Positions 1 to 5,041 of a stretch of 5,041 nt of DNA are shown here, piece after piece. The stretch is taken from NCBI GenBank assembly GCA_955652455.1, contig CATPBU010000110.1:1-5041 (forward strand). The letters run 5' to 3'. How positions within the stretch are numbered: position 1 is the stretch's first letter; each line of letters begins with the position of its first letter. The position numbers and the translations under genes are program-made. The notes under the pieces were generated by a model. It was given only the letters and a program-made list of their open reading frames with translations. It was not told the origin of the DNA and searched no databases. This DNA is from Candidatus Dormiibacterota bacterium (GTDB lineage: Bacteria; Chloroflexota; Dormibacteria; UBA8260).

Positions 1-2
1 AC

Positions 3-71
3 TCAACCCTGAGAGACGCGCAACCGAAGCAGTCTGAAAACGAACGCATGTCCGGCGGGCGATACGAGTAA
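3..71 (+). CDS. Possible 3' end of an upstream gene (partial, uncertain)
   Basis: The frame is open from the left edge for 22 codons and ends at TAA (69-71), 65 bases before the phosphatase start. The predicted tail is hydrophilic and charged (ending MSGGRYE), as gene ends often are, but it matches no family I recognise. About two thirds of its codons end in G or C, less than in the complete genes here. A second frame on the same strand is open from base 2 to a TGA at 35-37, so the choice of frame is not secure. This could equally be non-coding leader sequence. Confidence 0.2.
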   Translation, partial: STLRDAQPKQSENERMSGGRYE

Positions 72-122
72 GCTTCGCAACTTCTGGGCGGCTATCGACA
101 CTTCGGAAATCGACAGCCCAGC

Positions 123-129
123 AGGGGGG
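123..129 (+). promoter_or_regulatory. Shine-Dalgarno sequence for the SapM-like phosphatase
   Basis: AGGGGGG lies 7 bases before the GTG at 137 and is the only purine-rich block in the area. It fixes GTG 137 as the start, because a GTG at 129 lies in another frame and overlaps this site. Confidence 0.6.
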
Positions 130-136
130 TGGCGGC

Positions 137-1165
137 GTGCAATTCTGTTCTCCAAGACTGTCGCGCTTGCTCGCGGCGAGCACTCTCGTGCTCGGCACCC
201 TGGTCATCGGCGTGCCGGTGTCGCCGCAGTCCCTTCGTGGCGAGACCACCCCCACCGCGGCGGTCGTGCCGGAGTCGACGACGCAATCCCTGCTCGGCGC
301 GACCACCGCGTTGGGCGGGCCAGTGGCGACGCAACCCCTCCTCGGCGCGACGACCGCCGCGACGGCGGGCACGCCGCACATCATGGTGATCGTCGAGGAG
401 AACCAGGGGTACTCTCAGATCATCGGCAACAAGGCGGCGCCCTACATCAATAGCTTGGCGAGCACCTACGCGTCCGCCACCAACTGGTACGGGTTGACGG
501 ACACCAGCCTCGCGGATTACGTAGCGTTGATCTCCGGCACCACCGCCTCGTACAATTCCCCAACGCTGGTCGGCGACCTCGCCGCTGCCCCTGTCCCGAT
601 CGGTTGGAAGGCCTACATGGAGGACATGCCCTCCGCGTGCTACACGGGCGGGGCCGTGGGCCACTACACCAAGACCCACAACCCGTTCGTCCATTTCAAG
701 AGCATCACCAACAGCCCCGCTCAGTGCAACCGGGTGGTCCCGTTCGCAGGCAACTTCGCCAATGATTTCGCTCCCAACAGCACCACGGCTCCCTCCTTCG
801 CATACGTGGTGCCCAACAATTGCAACGACATGCACGATTCCTGCGCCCCAGTCAAGAACCCCATCAAGCATGGAGACCAGTGGCTCAAGGCCACCCTCGG
901 CACCGTGCTCAACTCGCAGTGGTACGCCGCCGGGGGCATCGTGATCATCACCTGGGATTCAGCGACCACGGCCGACCACAGCCACTGGAACATAGGCAGT
1001 GGAGGTCACGTCCCCACGATCGTGGTTTCCGCCACCCCGCACGGCGCGTTCATAAGCGGGGGCAACCAATATGGCACGCTTCGGGCGATCGCAGAAGCGT
1101 ATGGAGTGACCACACCGGGCAAATCGGCCGACCCGGCCAATGGAGACCTGAGGCCCGCGTTCTGA
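137..1165 (+). CDS. Secreted SapM-like acid phosphatase (phosphoesterase family)
   Basis: Predicted 342-residue exported phosphomonoesterase of the alkaline-phosphatase-like phosphoesterase group (PF04185 type). Residues 1-28 look like a signal peptide: Arg7 and Arg10, then a hydrophobic run to about Val28; no clear AxA cleavage site is visible. Residues 30-80 are a Thr/Ala/Pro linker with three QSLLGATT-like repeats. The enzyme domain follows: HIMVIVEEN (81-89), IIGNKAAPYINSLA (95-108), SLADYVALISGTT (124-136), EDMP (162-165), THNPF (180-184), PNNCNDMHD (226-234), ITWD (271-274), ADH (279-281) and GGHVPT (289-294). From memory, order and wording match SapM of Mycobacterium tuberculosis (VVIVVEEN, IIGNKSAPFINSLA, NDMHD, ILTWDE), a secreted phosphatase acting on phosphate esters including phosphatidylinositol 3-phosphate. 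Acidic and His residues of VEEN, TWD, ADH and GGH are likely metal ligands; Thr123 or Ser124 may be the nucleophile. The usual Glu after TWD is Ser275. Cys168, 197, 229 and 236 could form disulfides. Substrate and any role in host interaction are unknown; the family call is secure. Confidence 0.88.
   Translation: MQFCSPRLSRLLAASTLVLGTLVIGVPVSPQSLRGETTPTAAVVPESTTQSLLGATTALGGPVATQPLLGATTAATAGTPHIMVIVEENQGYSQIIGNKAAPYINSLASTYASATNWYGLTDTSLADYVALISGTTASYNSPTLVGDLAAAPVPIGWKAYMEDMPSACYTGGAVGHYTKTHNPFVHFKSITNSPAQCNRVVPFAGNFANDFAPNSTTAPSFAYVVPNNCNDMHDSCAPVKNPIKHGDQWLKATLGTVLNSQWYAAGGIVIITWDSATTADHSHWNIGSGGHVPTIVVSATPHGAFISGGNQYGTLRAIAEAYGVTTPGKSADPANGDLRPAF
227..358 (+). repeat. Degenerate in-frame repeats encoding the phosphatase linker
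   Basis: Three copies of a QSLLGATT-like unit start at codons 31, 50 and 66 (bases 227, 284 and 332). The last two are closest in DNA: 280-310 and 328-358 agree at 27 of 31 bases with a 48-base (16-codon) period. The first copy, QSLRGETT, is more diverged and offset by 57 bases. The unit lies between signal peptide and catalytic domain, so copy number can change without touching the active site. Confidence 0.7.
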
Positions 1166-1183
1166 GAGAGGTGCCGGGGCTGC

Positions 1184-1210
1184 GCCGCGCGACTGACCGG
1201 CGGCCCTTTT
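1184..1210 (+). terminator. Candidate terminator of the phosphatase gene
   Basis: GCCGC (1184-1188) can pair with GCGGC (1200-1204), and the hairpin is followed by CC and then TTTT (1207-1210). It begins 19 bases after the phosphatase stop. The stem is short and its loop is 11 bases, and a competing pairing GCCGG (1173-1177) with CCGGC (1197-1201) is possible, so the structure is only moderately convincing. Confidence 0.35.
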
Positions 1211-1218
1211 CTCCTCAT

Positions 1219-1239
1219 AGAGGGGCGACGCGTCCCTCT
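1219..1239. terminator. Compact hairpin between convergent genes
   Basis: AGAGGGGCG (1219-1227) pairs over all 9 positions with CGTCCCTCT (1231-1239), with one G-T wobble, around a 3-base loop. The hairpin lies 53 bases past the phosphatase stop and 127 bases past the DUF885 stop on the other strand, where a bidirectional terminator would be expected. Neither side carries a T-run directly after the stem, so it would be a U-less terminator or simply an RNA 3'-end stabiliser. Confidence 0.4.
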
Positions 1240-1257
1240 GATGGGGCAGCAGCTCGC

Positions 1258-1365
1258 TCACGCAGGGGTGACAACGCGGAGCGCCTTGCCGAACACTTCG
1301 AGATCGGCGGGCAGTGTCCCGGACACCTCGCCGTCGAGAGGAGGGTCGCCGTGGACCGGAGCTCC
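1258..1365 (-). pseudogene. C-terminal remnant of a YegS/diacylglycerol-kinase-like lipid kinase
   Basis: Reading the minus strand from 1365 to the TGA at 1258-1260 gives about 35 codons containing PPLDGEVSG, LPADLEVFG and KALRVVTPA, then stop. This resembles the last strands of bacterial diacylglycerol/sphingosine-kinase-type lipid kinases, whose C-terminus typically reads DGE, a short hydrophobic strand, then a pattern like xALRVxxP. About 26 of 35 codons end in G or C, as in real genes here. The frame differs from that of the DUF885 gene, which ends just upstream at 1367. The frame extends back only to a stop at 1417-1419, and no ATG or GTG precedes the recognisable part, so it cannot be an intact gene. 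I infer a decayed or deletion-truncated kinase. The assignment is from a remembered motif pattern over a short stretch; chance similarity remains possible. Confidence 0.4.
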
Positions 1366-1366
1366 C

Positions 1367-3070
1367 TCACCTGATAGGGCCGAATCCCGCCGATGGGTCG
1401 TCTTGGCGCCCCGTGCTCAGCATCTCCACCCGCATCTGCTCAAGCCCGAGGGGTCCCAATCGCAGTGCCTTGGTGTGGAACGCCTTGAGGTCGAAGTCCG
1501 TGCCCTGCCGGCGTCGCGCCTCGTCGCGAATCTCGAGCCACGCGCGCTCGCCGACCTTGTAGCTGATCGCCTGCGCCGGCATGCCCAAGTAGCGCTCGAC
1601 CTCGCTGCGGGTGAAGTCGCCGCGAATCGGTGAGTAGCGGTCCGCGAAGGAAACCGCGTTGTCCCACGACCAGCGCTGCCCGGCATTCGCTTCGCCATCG
1701 GGTAACGCCATCTCGAGGTGGAGGCCGATGTCGACGACCACGCGCATCGCGCGGAAGATGTTTTCGGCCAGCATGCCCATTTCGTAGTCGGGATTCTCGA
1801 GGTAGCCGAGCTCGCCCATCAGCCGCTCGGCGTACAGCGCCCAGCCCTCGCCGTGGCCGCTCACCCAGCCGATGGTGCGCTGGTATCGGCTGAGGTTCTG
1901 CAGCCCGGCCACCAGTCCGGCCTGCAGGTGGTGGCCGGGCACCCCTTCGTGGTAAGCGACCGAAACCTCGTTCCACAGCGGGAACACAGTGCGGCCGCCG
2001 GTGGGATACCAGGTGCGCCCGGGCCGGCTCCAGTCCTCGGACGGAGGTGTGTAGTACATCGACAGGGCTCCGCCGGGAGGCGCGATCATGCATTCACACC
2101 GACGCATCTGCTCAGGGATGTCGAAGTGGGTGCCGTTGAGCTGAACGATCGCTGTGTCAGTCAGCTCCTGGAGAAAGCGCTGCAGGTTGTCGCTCCCCTG
2201 GACCGCCCGCGCCGGGTCGGTGGTCAGCAGCTCGATGGCCTCTTCAACCGTCGCACCGGGGCTGATCCGGCCGGCGACTCGACGCATCTCCGGCTCGAGC
2301 CGGTGAAGCTCGTCCCATCCCCAAGCGTACGTCTCATCGAGATCGATCTCGCTGCCCAGAAACTCACGGGACGCCAGGCGGTAGCGATCGCGGCCCACGG
2401 GATCGCGATCCGGGACCGCCGGTGCGTACTCGTCGCGGAGAAAGCTGGCCAGCTCTGCATAGGCCTGCGTGGCTGCACGGGCACCGGCGTCGAGGGCGGC
2501 ACGGAGGGGTCCGTCGTGCGGACAGCGCTCGGCGAGACCCATGAAGAAGGGAGCGCCATCGCTGTCGATCCCACCCCAGACCGCGGCCTGTTTCGCGCAC
2601 ACCAGGGCCTGACGCCGAGCTGCCGGCAGGCCGAGGTCGAGGCCATGGCGGAGGGTCGCCTCAAGGCCGTTGATCGACTGCGAGACCTGTGCCATCCGAA
2701 CTGCGATGTGGTGCCAGTCCTCCTCCGTGTCCCGCGCGCAAAGGTCGAAGATCAGCCGGATCTCGTCCACGGCGGCGTCGATGTTGCGAAGCACCCGCCA
2801 TGGCTCCCCGGCCTCGTGCTTCTCGACGTCGATCTGCAGCCGCTCGAGCATGAACTCGCGGCAGATCCGGTCTCCGTCGCCCTCGGCCTCGGTCTGACGT
2901 AACTTCCCGAGGGTCATCCGACTGAGCTCGGCACTGGACTCGACCCCATCCGGGGAGTAGTCGGTCATCGCCTCCTCGTGCCCGGGCACGCCGAGGATGG
3001 TTGCGAGGAGGGCGTCAAGGCTGAGCCGGTTCGCGACATAGCCGTCCGCGATGTCGAAGACTGCACTCAC
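1367..3070 (-). CDS. DUF885-family protein, putative metallopeptidase-like enzyme
   Basis: Predicted 567-residue protein matching DUF885 (PF05960) along its full length. The N-terminus (FDIADGYVANRL, ILGVPGHEEAMTDYSPDG, residues 5-42) is the usual family opening, which supports the GTG start at 3070 over the next Met at residue 35. The central section has IPEQMRRCECMIAPPGG (318-334), MYYTPPSEDWSRPG (338-351) and the hallmark AYHEGVPGHHLQ (372-383), followed by SGHGEGWALYAERLMGELG (404-422). His374, Glu375, His380 and a glutamate of GEGW (Glu408) resemble a zinc-protease site, though the activity and substrate of most DUF885 proteins are not established. There is no signal peptide or membrane segment, so it is probably cytoplasmic. 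The family core ends near residue 550; the tail (TGRQDDPSAGFGPIR) is polar and not family-like. The gene follows the glycosyltransferase on the same strand after 73 bases and may have its own leaderless promoter. Confidence 0.9.
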   Translation of the reverse strand: MSAVFDIADGYVANRLSLDALLATILGVPGHEEAMTDYSPDGVESSAELSRMTLGKLRQTEAEGDGDRICREFMLERLQIDVEKHEAGEPWRVLRNIDAAVDEIRLIFDLCARDTEEDWHHIAVRMAQVSQSINGLEATLRHGLDLGLPAARRQALVCAKQAAVWGGIDSDGAPFFMGLAERCPHDGPLRAALDAGARAATQAYAELASFLRDEYAPAVPDRDPVGRDRYRLASREFLGSEIDLDETYAWGWDELHRLEPEMRRVAGRISPGATVEEAIELLTTDPARAVQGSDNLQRFLQELTDTAIVQLNGTHFDIPEQMRRCECMIAPPGGALSMYYTPPSEDWSRPGRTWYPTGGRTVFPLWNEVSVAYHEGVPGHHLQAGLVAGLQNLSRYQRTIGWVSGHGEGWALYAERLMGELGYLENPDYEMGMLAENIFRAMRVVVDIGLHLEMALPDGEANAGQRWSWDNAVSFADRYSPIRGDFTRSEVERYLGMPAQAISYKVGERAWLEIRDEARRRQGTDFDLKAFHTKALRLGPLGLEQMRVEMLSTGRQDDPSAGFGPIR

Positions 3071-3077
3071 CGCGCCG

Positions 3078-3083
3078 AGTGTA
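3078..3083 (-). promoter_or_regulatory. Candidate -10 box for leaderless transcription of the DUF885 gene
   Basis: TACACT on the minus strand fits the TANNNT pattern and ends 7 bases before the GTG at 3070, so transcription would start at or next to the start codon. No Shine-Dalgarno sequence is present in the last 15 bases before the GTG, which fits a leaderless mRNA. No good -35 hexamer is visible; the -35 position falls in the palindrome at 3101-3110. Confidence 0.35.
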
Positions 3084-3088
3084 GAGAC

Positions 3089-3110
3089 AAGAGCCTCTTC
3101 GACTGCAGTC
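3089..3110. promoter_or_regulatory. Two adjacent palindromes, possible operator
   Basis: AAGAGCCTCTT (3089-3099) is a perfect 5+1+5 palindrome, and GACTGCAGTC (3101-3110) is a perfect 10-bp palindrome one base further on. Together they fill the spacer and -35 area of the proposed DUF885 promoter in the gap after the glycosyltransferase. This is where a dimeric repressor or activator could bind; no regulator gene is in view. Confidence 0.3.
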
Positions 3111-3143
3111 GCGCCGGCGTCGCACAGTCGCTGGCAGGGGGGA

Positions 3144-4439
3144 TCAGCGGAGAGTGGCAGCTGCTTCGAGATGCCCCGCCGCCGTCGCTACCCCGTTGAG
3201 GCCGCGGATTCCCTGTCCCACGACGTCGAGGCGGGAGCGCAGCCCTCCGTCGCCGAGCAGGTATGTGATGGCGTCGCGCATGTCGTCATCACGGAAGGAA
3301 TACGTGTCGAGACGCACTCCATAGCCCGTTTCGCTGACTCGCTGAGCGTTGTCGTGTTGGTCCCAGAAGATCGGGAGCACAACTGTCGGCTTGCCGAAAT
3401 GGAAGCTCTCCGTGATGGTGTTGTTGCCCCCGTGCGTGATCAGCAGGTCGACCAGCGGCATGATCCGAGTCTGCGGGAGGAACTCAGCACCCCACATGTT
3501 CGCCGGGAGCTCGTACTCGCTGTGCCGAGGGCCCTTGGACACGATGTAACGGTGGCTCGAGTCCGCCAGCACCTCGATCAGGCGCTTCATGAGGTCGACG
3601 TCGGCGCTCCCCAGCGACCCCAGGGACAGATAGATCAGCGCCGATCCATCTGGCCGCGTGAGCAACTCATCCGGCAGCTCGATGCGTGCGTCGGTCTGCC
3701 GGACGCTAGAGTCGAGCCGGTGCCAGGTGGCGTTCAGTGGACGCCGATCGGTGTAGTCGATTGCCTCGGGGTAGATGTAGAGGTTCAGCTGGTCCGACGT
3801 ATGAATGAACTCGAGGTCTGGGAGCGGTGGCGCGCCCTGTTCCTGAACCCACGTGTTGAAATCAGCCCACATGGCTCCGTGAGTGCGCCGGTACTCCTCA
3901 CGGAACTGGCCGAATTGCGAGCTGTCGTCCGCGGGCAGGCCGGAGTAGGCGGGCGGGACGTTCGGCCCCGGTATCTCCAGTGGATTGCACGAGACGATCC
4001 GGACGAAGGGGACGCCGGCGGTGACCAGCGCGGGGAAGCAGACCACATTGTCCTCGACAACGATATCGGGACGGATGTCCGCGAGAATGTGCTGCAGTTG
4101 CAGTTGGCAGAACTTGGCTCCGTCAATCAGCGCCTGCCAGGTCGGAACCATGAACCCGGCCAGCTGTTCGATGGTCGGCCGCCGGAACTCTGGGGCTGAG
4201 TCGCGGATGAAGTCCTTCCAGAACTGGCCGGCATCCGGCGACTCCTCAGCAGGAGGTGCCAGGTCGACCATGACCTCATCGAACCCGAGCGGACTGAGGC
4301 GACCCTTCCACGATGCCTCGGCCGCGAAGACGACGCGGTGACCGCGGCGCCGGAGCACGTCACCGATGCCGACGCAGTTGTTGGTTGGACCGTGCGCAGA
4401 CTCCGGCATGAACAGCACGGTCAGCCGCTTGCTCGTCAC
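3144..4439 (-). CDS. GT1-family glycosyltransferase, macrolide-glycosyltransferase (MGT/YjiC) type
   Basis: GT-B fold enzyme that should transfer a sugar from a nucleotide donor to a small lipophilic acceptor in the cytoplasm. From the GTG at 4439 it has 431 residues, within the usual 390-450. Using that numbering, the N-domain opens with RLTVLFMPESAHGPTNN (5-21); His16 aligns with the catalytic His of the AAHGHVNP motif in OleD-type enzymes, and RRRGHRVVFAAE (30-41) completes the first Rossmann unit. PDIVVEDN (124-131) supplies the conserved Asp region. The C-domain has YLSLGSLGS (270-278) and the donor-binding stretch LITHGGNNTITES (333-345), FGKPTVVLP (348-356), FWDQHDNAQRV (358-368). An ATG at 4496 would add 19 residues, but it has no ribosome-binding site and the family's first beta strand starts after residue 23 of that longer form; GTG 4439 has GAGGGA 6 bases upstream. 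Acceptor and sugar cannot be inferred; there are no sugar-biosynthesis, polyketide or resistance genes nearby. It might act in glycolipid, natural-product or detoxification chemistry. Confidence 0.9.
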   Translation of the reverse strand: MTSKRLTVLFMPESAHGPTNNCVGIGDVLRRRGHRVVFAAEASWKGRLSPLGFDEVMVDLAPPAEESPDAGQFWKDFIRDSAPEFRRPTIEQLAGFMVPTWQALIDGAKFCQLQLQHILADIRPDIVVEDNVVCFPALVTAGVPFVRIVSCNPLEIPGPNVPPAYSGLPADDSSQFGQFREEYRRTHGAMWADFNTWVQEQGAPPLPDLEFIHTSDQLNLYIYPEAIDYTDRRPLNATWHRLDSSVRQTDARIELPDELLTRPDGSALIYLSLGSLGSADVDLMKRLIEVLADSSHRYIVSKGPRHSEYELPANMWGAEFLPQTRIMPLVDLLITHGGNNTITESFHFGKPTVVLPIFWDQHDNAQRVSETGYGVRLDTYSFRDDDMRDAITYLLGDGGLRSRLDVVGQGIRGLNGVATAAGHLEAAATLR

Positions 4440-4445
4440 ATCAGG

Positions 4446-4451
4446 TCCCTC
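4446..4451 (-). promoter_or_regulatory. Shine-Dalgarno sequence supporting the GTG 4439 start
   Basis: GAGGGA on the minus strand is separated by 6 bases from the GTG at 4439. It lies inside the 19-codon extension that would follow from the ATG at 4496, and so it decides in favour of the shorter glycosyltransferase. Confidence 0.55.
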
Positions 4452-4464
4452 AGTGATGCATACG

Positions 4465-4470
4465 AGCGTA
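4465..4470 (-). promoter_or_regulatory. Weak -10 candidate upstream of the glycosyltransferase
   Basis: TACGCT matches TANNNT and would place a transcript start near 4457, giving a leader of about 18 bases that contains the GAGGGA site. No recognisable -35 box lies 16-19 bases upstream. If active, it would give the glycosyltransferase its own promoter, separate from the lipoprotein gene. Confidence 0.25.
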
Positions 4471-4544
4471 CCCTCGACCCGGGCGGCCGCTGACATAGGC
4501 GGTCCGAGTCATTGGGCGAGCGCCGCAGCCGCATCGCGGATCCG

Positions 4545-4581
4545 ATCATCGACCATCTGCGCTGCCGGCTTGGTCGATGAT
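4545..4581. terminator. Perfect 11-bp inverted repeat between lipoprotein and glycosyltransferase genes
   Basis: ATCATCGACCA (4545-4555) is the exact reverse complement of TGGTCGATGAT (4571-4581), with a 15-base spacer that itself contains GCCGGC (4564-4569). It begins 32 bases past the lipoprotein stop on the minus strand, the right place for a terminator of that gene. No T-run follows on either strand, so it may be a U-less terminator, a protein-binding dyad or an mRNA-stabilising hairpin. Confidence 0.45.
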
Positions 4582-4613
4582 TACGACATCGGGTACCACA
4601 TCCGCAGATCGTG

Positions 4614-5041
4614 TCAGGACTTGCTGGCGTTCCACGAGCCAGTGCCGCCGATCGGGGTCGAGTACGTGCCGGACATGCTGTTGCCGTTCACCGTCCCCGA
4701 GTAGGTGACCGCGCCGACGGCACCGAACTGGATGGCGTTGCCCGACAGGCTTCCGTTGATGTGGTAGGTTTTGGCCGGAGACGAGAGCATGATGTCGCCG
4801 TTGACACTCGACCCGGTCTGTTGCCAGGTGAGCGTGAATGTGCCTTGGTAGACGCCGCTGTACTGCCCCGACCACGTCCCGGAGAGCTGGACGGTGACCG
4901 GGGCTGCGGTCGGCGCCGGGGCGATCGTCGCAGGGGCCGGCGTGGGTGTGATGATGCTGGCTGCTGCGGCGGTGGGTGTCGGCGTGTCAGAGGTGGACGA
5001 GCCGCAGGCTGCCATCAAGCCGGCGCCCAGCACTGCAGTAA
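4614..5041 (-). CDS. Small lipoprotein with a beta-rich domain (N-terminus outside window)
   Basis: The frame is open to the window edge. A GTG at 5033 is in frame, but starting there would leave only nine residues before the lipobox Cys and no positive charge, so the true start is almost certainly beyond base 5041. LGAGLMAAC followed by GSS is a lipoprotein signal end: cleavage before Cys and lipid attachment would anchor the protein to the outer face of the membrane. Next comes a Thr/Pro/Ala linker of about 35 residues (TPTPTAAAAS, TPTPAPAT, APAPTAAP), then a domain of about 92 residues: LSGTWSGQYSG, GTFTLTWQQTGSSVNGD, INGSLSGNAIQFGAV, VTYSGTVNGNSMSGTYS, ending TGSWNASKS. Alternating Gly-Thr/Ser-hydrophobic strands starting GTW and ending GSW suggest a small beta barrel or sandwich of the kind found in many uncharacterised bacterial lipoproteins. 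The function is unknown. I see no catalytic motif; a ligand-binding or envelope role is a guess. Confidence 0.75.
   Translation of the reverse strand, partial: TAVLGAGLMAACGSSTSDTPTPTAAAASIITPTPAPATIAPAPTAAPVTVQLSGTWSGQYSGVYQGTFTLTWQQTGSSVNGDIMLSSPAKTYHINGSLSGNAIQFGAVGAVTYSGTVNGNSMSGTYSTPIGGTGSWNASKS

Noticed and set aside
69..74. TAAGCT as a -10 box for the phosphatase gene
   Set aside because: It fits only the loose TANNNT pattern, has no -35 partner at 16-19 bases, and overlaps the possible stop codon of an upstream gene.
94..115. Direct repeat ATCGACA at 94-100 and 109-115 upstream of the phosphatase
   Set aside because: Two 7-base copies with a 15-base period are too short to separate from chance, and they do not flank a recognisable promoter.
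92..871. A 259-codon minus-strand open frame opposite the phosphatase
   Set aside because: It has a Gly/Arg/Val-rich composition and no motifs, and its supposed C-terminal end would lie in the phosphatase leader. The opposite strand carries a convincing enzyme.
1241..1633. Plus-strand open frame of 130 codons starting in the convergent intergenic region
   Set aside because: Most of it overlaps the DUF885 gene in antisense, no ribosome-binding site was noted, and the minus strand gives a better explanation (lipid-kinase remnant).
1718..2902. A 394-codon plus-strand open frame opposite the DUF885 gene
   Set aside because: It lies wholly antisense to a gene with clear family motifs, and its translation is Val/Arg/Asp-rich without recognisable domains, as expected for a shadow frame in GC-rich DNA.
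3051..4199. A 382-codon plus-strand open frame opposite the glycosyltransferase
   Set aside because: It is antisense to the conserved GT1 gene and has no family motif; its openness follows from the GC bias of the real gene.
4497..4560. A 15-codon minus-strand reading frame (MVDDRIRDAAAALAQ) just before the glycosyltransferase
   Set aside because: It is very short, has no ribosome-binding site, starts within the inverted repeat and has no recognisable similarity. A leader-peptide role is possible but unsupported.

Overview
The window looks like chromosomal DNA from a high-GC bacterium. The coding regions are strongly G/C-biased at third codon positions, GTG is used as a start codon several times, and one gene seems to have a TANNNT box set for leaderless transcription. 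The phosphatase resembles mycobacterial SapM, which suggests Actinomycetota. The Thr/Pro-rich lipoprotein linker would also fit Chloroflexota or Dormibacterota. The exact taxon cannot be fixed from this sequence alone.

Layout: bases 1-136 hold a possible 3' end of an upstream gene and the leader of the first complete gene. Bases 137-1165 (+) encode a secreted SapM-like acid phosphatase whose N-terminal linker contains a small tandem duplication. Bases 1166-1366 lie between convergent genes. They hold two hairpins and, on the minus strand, a start-less open stretch that reads like the last ~35 codons of a YegS/diacylglycerol-kinase-type lipid kinase. Bases 1367-3070 (-) encode a full-length DUF885-family protein with an HEGVPGHH motif. 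A 73-bp gap with two adjacent palindromes and a TACACT box separates it from bases 3144-4439 (-), a GT1/MGT-type glycosyltransferase. Bases 4440-4613 contain the glycosyltransferase ribosome-binding site, a weak promoter candidate and a perfect 11-bp inverted repeat. Bases 4614-5041 (-) encode a small lipoprotein with a beta-rich domain, cut off by the window edge at its N-terminus.

The three minus-strand genes may be transcribed in the order lipoprotein, glycosyltransferase, DUF885 protein, but the gaps contain a hairpin and candidate promoters, so separate transcription units are equally possible. The phosphatase is convergent to them. I see no clear shared pathway: two extracytoplasmic proteins (phosphatase, lipoprotein) sit beside two cytoplasmic enzymes. 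No mobile element, CRISPR array, tRNA or rRNA is visible. I found no convincing new multi-gene system. The most interesting points are the lipid-kinase remnant, the double palindrome in front of the DUF885 gene, the duplicated linker of the phosphatase and the orphan lipoprotein domain.
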